From contig NZ_JARVRW010000004.1 in NCBI RefSeq assembly GCF_030209475.1, positions 248,001 to 312,000 of the forward strand: a stretch of 64,000 bases of DNA, written 5' to 3'. A program made the position numbers and the translations under genes. Positions within the stretch are counted from its first letter, which is position 1. Every line of letters starts with the position of its first letter. The stretch comes from Microbacterium sp. lyk4-40-TSB-66. GTDB lineage: Bacteria > Actinomycetota > Actinomycetes > Actinomycetales > Microbacteriaceae. The notes under the pieces are model-generated. The model had not been told where the DNA came from. It ran no database searches and worked only from the letters and a program-made list of their open reading frames with translations. Positions 60,167 to 64,000 of the stretch are shown here, one piece after another.

Positions 60167-62305
60167 TCAGGCGTCGGCGCGGTGGTGCAGCCAGAGCACG
60201 CCCAGCGGCGGGAGCGTCAGCGTCGCGTTGCCGCGCGCGTCGGTCGTCACCGCCCCGAGGTTGCCCTGACCGGACCCGCCGAAGGCTCCGGCGTCGCTGT
60301 TGAGCACCTCGGTCCAGGTGCCCGCCTCGGGCAGGTCCAGCGGGAAGTCACCGAGGGGGACGCCCGAGAAGTTGCAGATCACGGCGACGGTGTTGCCGTG
60401 GTGGTCGCGGCGCGCGAAGGCGAGCACGTTCGGGTTCCACGCCGGGGCGCCGAGGCGCGAGAACGCGGCGCCGTCGTGATCGCGCGACCACAGGGCCGCC
60501 TGATCCTTGTACACGCGGTTGAGCTCGGCGACGAAGTCGTGAAGTTGCCGGTGCGCGGGCTGGTCGAGCATCCACCAGTCGAGGCTGCGCGACTCGGACC
60601 ACTCCGACATCTGGCCGAATTCCTGGCCCATGAACAACAGCTGCTTGCCGGGGTGGCCCCACATGTACGCCAGGAACGCCCGCATGTTGGCCAGCTTCTG
60701 CCAGTGGTCTCCCGGCATCCGCCCGAACAGGCTGCCCTTGCCGTGCACGACCTCGTCGTGGCTGATCGGCAGGATGAAGTTCTCGCTGAAGGCGTAGACG
60801 AACGAGAACGACAGCTCCCCTTCGTGGTGCGAGCGGTACATGGGATCGCGCCCGATGTACTGCAGCGAGTCGTTCATCCAGCCCATGTTCCACTTGAAGC
60901 CGAAGCCCAGGCCCGCGGCCGACGTCGGAGCGGTCACCCCGGGGAAGCTGGTGGACTCCTCGGCGATGAGCGCGATGCCCGGGTAGCGCTTGTAGGAGGT
61001 CGCGTTCACCTCCTGCAGGAAGCGGATGGCCTCGAGGTTCTCGCGGCCCCCGAACTGGTTGGGCGCCCACTCCCCGTCGTTGCGGGAGTAATCGAGGTAG
61101 AGCATGGATGCCACGGCATCCACGCGGAGTCCGTCGACGTGGAACTCTTCGAACCAGTACAGCGCGTTCGCGACGAGGAAGTTGCGCACCTCGTTGCGAC
61201 CGTAATCGAAGATCAGCGTGCCCCAGTCCTTGTGCTCGCCGCGACGAGGGTCGGGGTGCTCGTAGAGCGCCTCGCCGTCGAAGCGGGCGAGGGCGAAGTC
61301 GTCTTTGGGGAAGTGCCCGGGCACCCAGTCCATGATCACGCCGATGTCGGCCTGGTGCAGGCGGTCGATGAGGTAGCGCAGGTCGTCGGGGTCGCCGAAG
61401 CGGCTGGTGGGGGCGTAATAGCCGGAAACCTGATACCCCCACGACCCGCCGAACGGGTGTTCGGACAGGGGGAGGAATTCGACGTGGGTGAAGCCCTGGG
61501 AGCCCACGTAGTCGATGATCTGGTCGGCCGCGTCGCGGTACGACAGGCCCTGCTTCCACGAGCCGAGGTGCAGCTCGTAGATCGACATCGGACGATCGAT
61601 CGGCGCGGTGGAGGAGCGGTGCGCGATCCACGCGTCGTCCGACCAGGTGTAGTCGGATTCGGTGACGACCGACGCGGTCGCCGGCGGCACCTCCGCGAGG
61701 CGCGCCATGGGATCGGCCTTCTCGATCCACTGACCACCGCGGGTGAGGATCTCGAACTTGTACCGCGTGCCGGCGCCGATCCCCGGGATGAACAGCTCCC
61801 ACACGCCGCTGCCGCCCATCGAGCGCATCGCACTGCCCGAGCCGTCCCACCCGTTGAAGTCGCCGATGACGCGGAGAGCACGCGCGTCGGGTGCCCAGAC
61901 CGTGAAGGCCACGCCGTGCGAGCCGTCGAGTTCGCGCACGTGCGCTCCGAGCACGCGCCACAGCTCTTCATGGCGGCCCTCGGAGACGAGGTGGAGGTCG
62001 AGCTCGCCGATGGAGGGCGCATGCCGGTAGCCGTCGTCGGTGACGTGCTCCGTGCCCTCGTAGCTCGCACGCACGGTGTACGCGCCAGGGTGGTTCTCGG
62101 TCTGCGCCTCCCAGATGCCGCCGCGCAGATGCTCGAGCGGCACGCTGCGACCGTCGGCGAGTTCGACGACCACCTCGCGGGCGAGGGGACGCCGGGAACG
62201 GATCACCCAGCCATCGCCGGTCTCGTGGACGCCCAGCACGCTGTGGGGGTCGTGGTGGGCGCCGTGGGCGACGGCATCCAGGATCTCGCTGGGGAGCAGG
62301 GTCAT
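60167..62305 (-). CDS. glgB: 1,4-alpha-glucan branching enzyme
   Basis: A 712-residue GH13 branching enzyme that makes alpha-1,6 branches in glycogen. Two N-terminal carbohydrate/beta domains (VLGVHETGDGWVIRSRRP; VWAPDARALRVIGDFNGWDG) precede the barrel, with GLRVDAVASMLYLDY (nucleophile Asp) near residue 370, IALIAEESTSFPGV (acid Glu) near residue 425 and LPISHDEVVHGKGSL near residue 490. AAGGAG precedes the ATG. It overlaps glgE by ATGA, so the pair is co-translated: the GlgE pathway. Confidence 0.97.
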   Translation of the reverse strand: MTLLPSEILDAVAHGAHHDPHSVLGVHETGDGWVIRSRRPLAREVVVELADGRSVPLEHLRGGIWEAQTENHPGAYTVRASYEGTEHVTDDGYRHAPSIGELDLHLVSEGRHEELWRVLGAHVRELDGSHGVAFTVWAPDARALRVIGDFNGWDGSGSAMRSMGGSGVWELFIPGIGAGTRYKFEILTRGGQWIEKADPMARLAEVPPATASVVTESDYTWSDDAWIAHRSSTAPIDRPMSIYELHLGSWKQGLSYRDAADQIIDYVGSQGFTHVEFLPLSEHPFGGSWGYQVSGYYAPTSRFGDPDDLRYLIDRLHQADIGVIMDWVPGHFPKDDFALARFDGEALYEHPDPRRGEHKDWGTLIFDYGRNEVRNFLVANALYWFEEFHVDGLRVDAVASMLYLDYSRNDGEWAPNQFGGRENLEAIRFLQEVNATSYKRYPGIALIAEESTSFPGVTAPTSAAGLGFGFKWNMGWMNDSLQYIGRDPMYRSHHEGELSFSFVYAFSENFILPISHDEVVHGKGSLFGRMPGDHWQKLANMRAFLAYMWGHPGKQLLFMGQEFGQMSEWSESRSLDWWMLDQPAHRQLHDFVAELNRVYKDQAALWSRDHDGAAFSRLGAPAWNPNVLAFARRDHHGNTVAVICNFSGVPLGDFPLDLPEAGTWTEVLNSDAGAFGGSGQGNLGAVTTDARGNATLTLPPLGVLWLHHRADA

Positions 62306-64000
62306 CGGTTCTCCTTGACGTGCAGGATGTGCACGGGCTCGTGGAAGGCGTCGAGACGCACGAAGTTGTGGTCGGCCCACGTCCACACCTGACCGGTCAC
62401 GAGGTCTTCGACGTCGTAGGACGAACCCGGCTCGATGCCGAAGACGGTCGTGTCGAGGTGGACGGTCGTCTCACGGGCGGAATGCGGGTCGACGTTGGCC
62501 ACGACGATGATCGTGTCGGAGGCGCCGGTCGGCGAAAGCTCGGCGGGCAGGTGCTTGGAGTACACGAGCGTCGCGTCGTCGTCGCTCCAGTGCACCTCGA
62601 GGTTTCGCAGCTGGCGCAGCGCCGGGTGCGCCCGTCGCGCGGCGTTGAGCATACGCAGGTACGGGGCGATCGAGTGACCGGAGGCCTCGGCTCCCTCCCA
62701 GTCGCGGAACTTGTACTCGTACTTCTCGTTGTCGATGTTCTCTTCGGAACCCGGGCGCGCCACGTTCTCGATGAGTTCGTACCCGGCGTAGGCGCCGTAG
62801 GTCGGCGCCGCGGTCGCGGCGATGGCGGCGCGGATCTTGTACGCGGGCCGGCCCCCGTACTGCAGGTACTCGGTGAGGATGTCGGGGGTGTTCACGAAGA
62901 GGTTCGGGCGCAGGAAGTCGTCGGTCTCGTGCGCGAGCGCGCCGAGGAACTCCTCGAGTTCCTCTTTCGTGTTGCGCCAGGTGAAGTACGTGTAGCTCTG
63001 CTGGAAGCCGGCCATGGCCAGGCCCTGCATGGGGGCGGGGCGGGTGAAGGCTTCGGCGAGGAAGACCGCGTCGGGCTCTTCCGCGCTGACCGTGGCGATG
63101 AGCCACTCCCAGAACTGCAGGGGCTTGGTGTGCGGGTTGTCGACGCGGAAGATCGTCACACCCTGGGCGATCCAGTGGCGCACGATGCGCAGCACTTCGG
63201 CCCGGATGCCGTCGGGGTCGTTGTCGAAGTTGACCGGGTAGATGTCCTGATACTTCTTCGGCGGGTTCTCGGCGAACGCGATCGAGCCGTCGGGGAGCGT
63301 CGTGAACCACTCGGGGTGCTCCGCGACCCACGGGTGATCGGGCGAGGCCTGGAGCGCGAGGTCGAGGGCAACCTCGAGGCCGTTCTCCCGCGCCGCCGCC
63401 ACGAAGGCCCGGAAGTCGTCGAGGGTGCCGAGGTCGGGGTGCACCGTGTCATGACCCCCCGCGGCACCGCCGATCGCCCACGGCGAACCCGGGTCGCCCG
63501 GCTGGGTGACGAGGGTGTTGTTGGGGCCTTTGCGGTTGGTCTCGCCGATCGGGTGGATCGGCGGGAGGTAGAGCACGTCGAAACCCATGCCGGCGACGCC
63601 GGGGAGACGGTCGACCGCGGTACGGAACGTGCCGCTGACGACGGATCCGTCGTCGTTGCGCGTGGCCCCCTCGGAGCGCGGGAAGAACTCGTACCAGGCG
63701 CCGACGCCGGCGCGTTCGCGCTCGACGAGCAGCTCGGCATCCCGACCGACCGAGACCAGCCCCATCATCGGCCGCGCGGCGAACAGCGCGGCGATCGCGG
63801 GATCGCGCACGATCGACAGGGCGACGTCGTCATGCACGTCGGGGTCGCGCAGTGAACGCGCGGCTTCGTACAGGGCGTCTTTGTCGGCGCCGGGGCGTTT
63901 CTTCTCGCCGCGCGCGCGGTCGAAGAGTTGCGCGCCCATCTCGCGCATGAGCGCACTGTCGACGCCCGCCGCGATCTTGAGGTCGGCGGCGTGCTCCCAC
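62302..64000 (-). CDS. glgE: Alpha-1,4-glucan:maltose-1-phosphate maltosyltransferase (5' end cut)
   Basis: A GH13_3 transferase that extends glucans from maltose-1-phosphate. About 565 residues are visible; the frame continues past the right edge with WEHAADLKIAAGVDSALMRE, the usual GlgE lead into its barrel, so the true start is outside. Catalytic segments are VTIFRVDNPHTKPLQFWEWL (nucleophile Asp) and VFLAEAFTRPAPM (acid Glu), with DVLYLPPIHPIGETNRKGPN earlier and EEFLGALAHETDDFLRPNLF later. The GlgE pathway is a validated actinobacterial route to glycogen-like glucan. It is translationally coupled to glgB. Confidence 0.96.
   Translation of the reverse strand, partial: WEHAADLKIAAGVDSALMREMGAQLFDRARGEKKRPGADKDALYEAARSLRDPDVHDDVALSIVRDPAIAALFAARPMMGLVSVGRDAELLVERERAGVGAWYEFFPRSEGATRNDDGSVVSGTFRTAVDRLPGVAGMGFDVLYLPPIHPIGETNRKGPNNTLVTQPGDPGSPWAIGGAAGGHDTVHPDLGTLDDFRAFVAAARENGLEVALDLALQASPDHPWVAEHPEWFTTLPDGSIAFAENPPKKYQDIYPVNFDNDPDGIRAEVLRIVRHWIAQGVTIFRVDNPHTKPLQFWEWLIATVSAEEPDAVFLAEAFTRPAPMQGLAMAGFQQSYTYFTWRNTKEELEEFLGALAHETDDFLRPNLFVNTPDILTEYLQYGGRPAYKIRAAIAATAAPTYGAYAGYELIENVARPGSEENIDNEKYEYKFRDWEGAEASGHSIAPYLRMLNAARRAHPALRQLRNLEVHWSDDDATLVYSKHLPAELSPTGASDTIIVVANVDPHSARETTVHLDTTVFGIEPGSSYDVEDLVTGQVWTWADHNFVRLDAFHEPVHILHVKENR

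Overview
This window looks like a core chromosomal segment of a high-GC Gram-positive actinobacterium, most likely Microbacterium or a close relative in Microbacteriaceae. The evidence is GC near 70 percent by eye, GTG/TTG starts, many ATGA/GTGA stop-start overlaps, leaderless-looking promoters, lineage-restricted families (DUF2469, DUF3515, DUF4349, DUF2004, the MSMEG_6728 family) and the gene order leuCD-murA-plsC-gpsA-ddl, yceD-rpmF-rnc-mutM-smc-ftsY-ffh-rpsP-rimM-trmD-rplS-lepB-rnhB-yraN-comM-dprA-xerC-rpsB-tsf-pyrH-frr-cdsA. I see no prophage, insertion sequence, CRISPR array or rRNA. Both edges cut genes: fruA at the left and glgE at the right.

Layout. 1-1.7 kb: end of a fructose PTS permease and HPr. 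1.8-4.7 kb: a metallo-beta-lactamase-fold hydrolase, a tRNA-Glu gene with a decayed second copy of its 3' end, and an ECF sigma factor coupled to a DUF4349 membrane protein. 4.9-9.1 kb: TerC, an array of about 82-bp inverted-repeat elements, and a coupled sulfhydrylase/flavin monooxygenase pair. 9.2-15.7 kb: a leucine-rich leader peptide, leuCD, murA, plsC, gpsA and ddl (leucine, wall and lipid precursors). 15.7-23.5 kb: DUF3515 lipoprotein, thiL, rsmD, recG, coaD, a large palindrome, yceD-rpmF, rnc and mutM. 23.6-25.3 kb: a tandem GNAT protein, a 93-aa protein and an unlisted 37-aa ORF with a strong promoter and Shine-Dalgarno. 25.4-34.9 kb: smc, ftsY, lipoate genes, a TetR regulator and ffh. 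35-43 kb: SGNH lipoprotein, a YbdK-type ligase, and the rpsP and rplS ribosomal operons with lepB-rnhB. 43.3-47.6 kb: yraN-comM-dprA-xerC. 47.9-55 kb: exported proteins, rpsB-tsf, pyrH-frr-cdsA, a DivIVA-repeat protein and a lytic-transglycosylase-like protein. 55-64 kb: an alpha/beta hydrolase, an AI-2E-type transporter, an unusual 600-aa membrane protein coupled to a thioredoxin-TPR protein, and the glgE-glgB glucan pathway.

Most genes here serve housekeeping: co-translational protein targeting (ftsY, ffh, lepB), ribosome biogenesis (rimM, trmD, rsmD, rnc, yceD), translation (rpsB, tsf, frr), chromosome and DNA maintenance (smc, recG, mutM, dprA, comM, xerC, rnhB), envelope precursors (murA, ddl, plsC, cdsA, gpsA) and cofactors (thiL, coaD, lipAB). 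The novelty lies in small and non-coding elements: the 37-aa ORF at 25153-25266, the leucine leader at 9178-9288, the repeat array at 5999-6400, the 73-bp palindrome at 20912-20984, the tRNA-Glu remnant at 2845-2902, a genome-style excess of GGATGCC/GGCATCC, and a repeated promoter geometry in which a TAnnnT box ends exactly six bases before the start codon.
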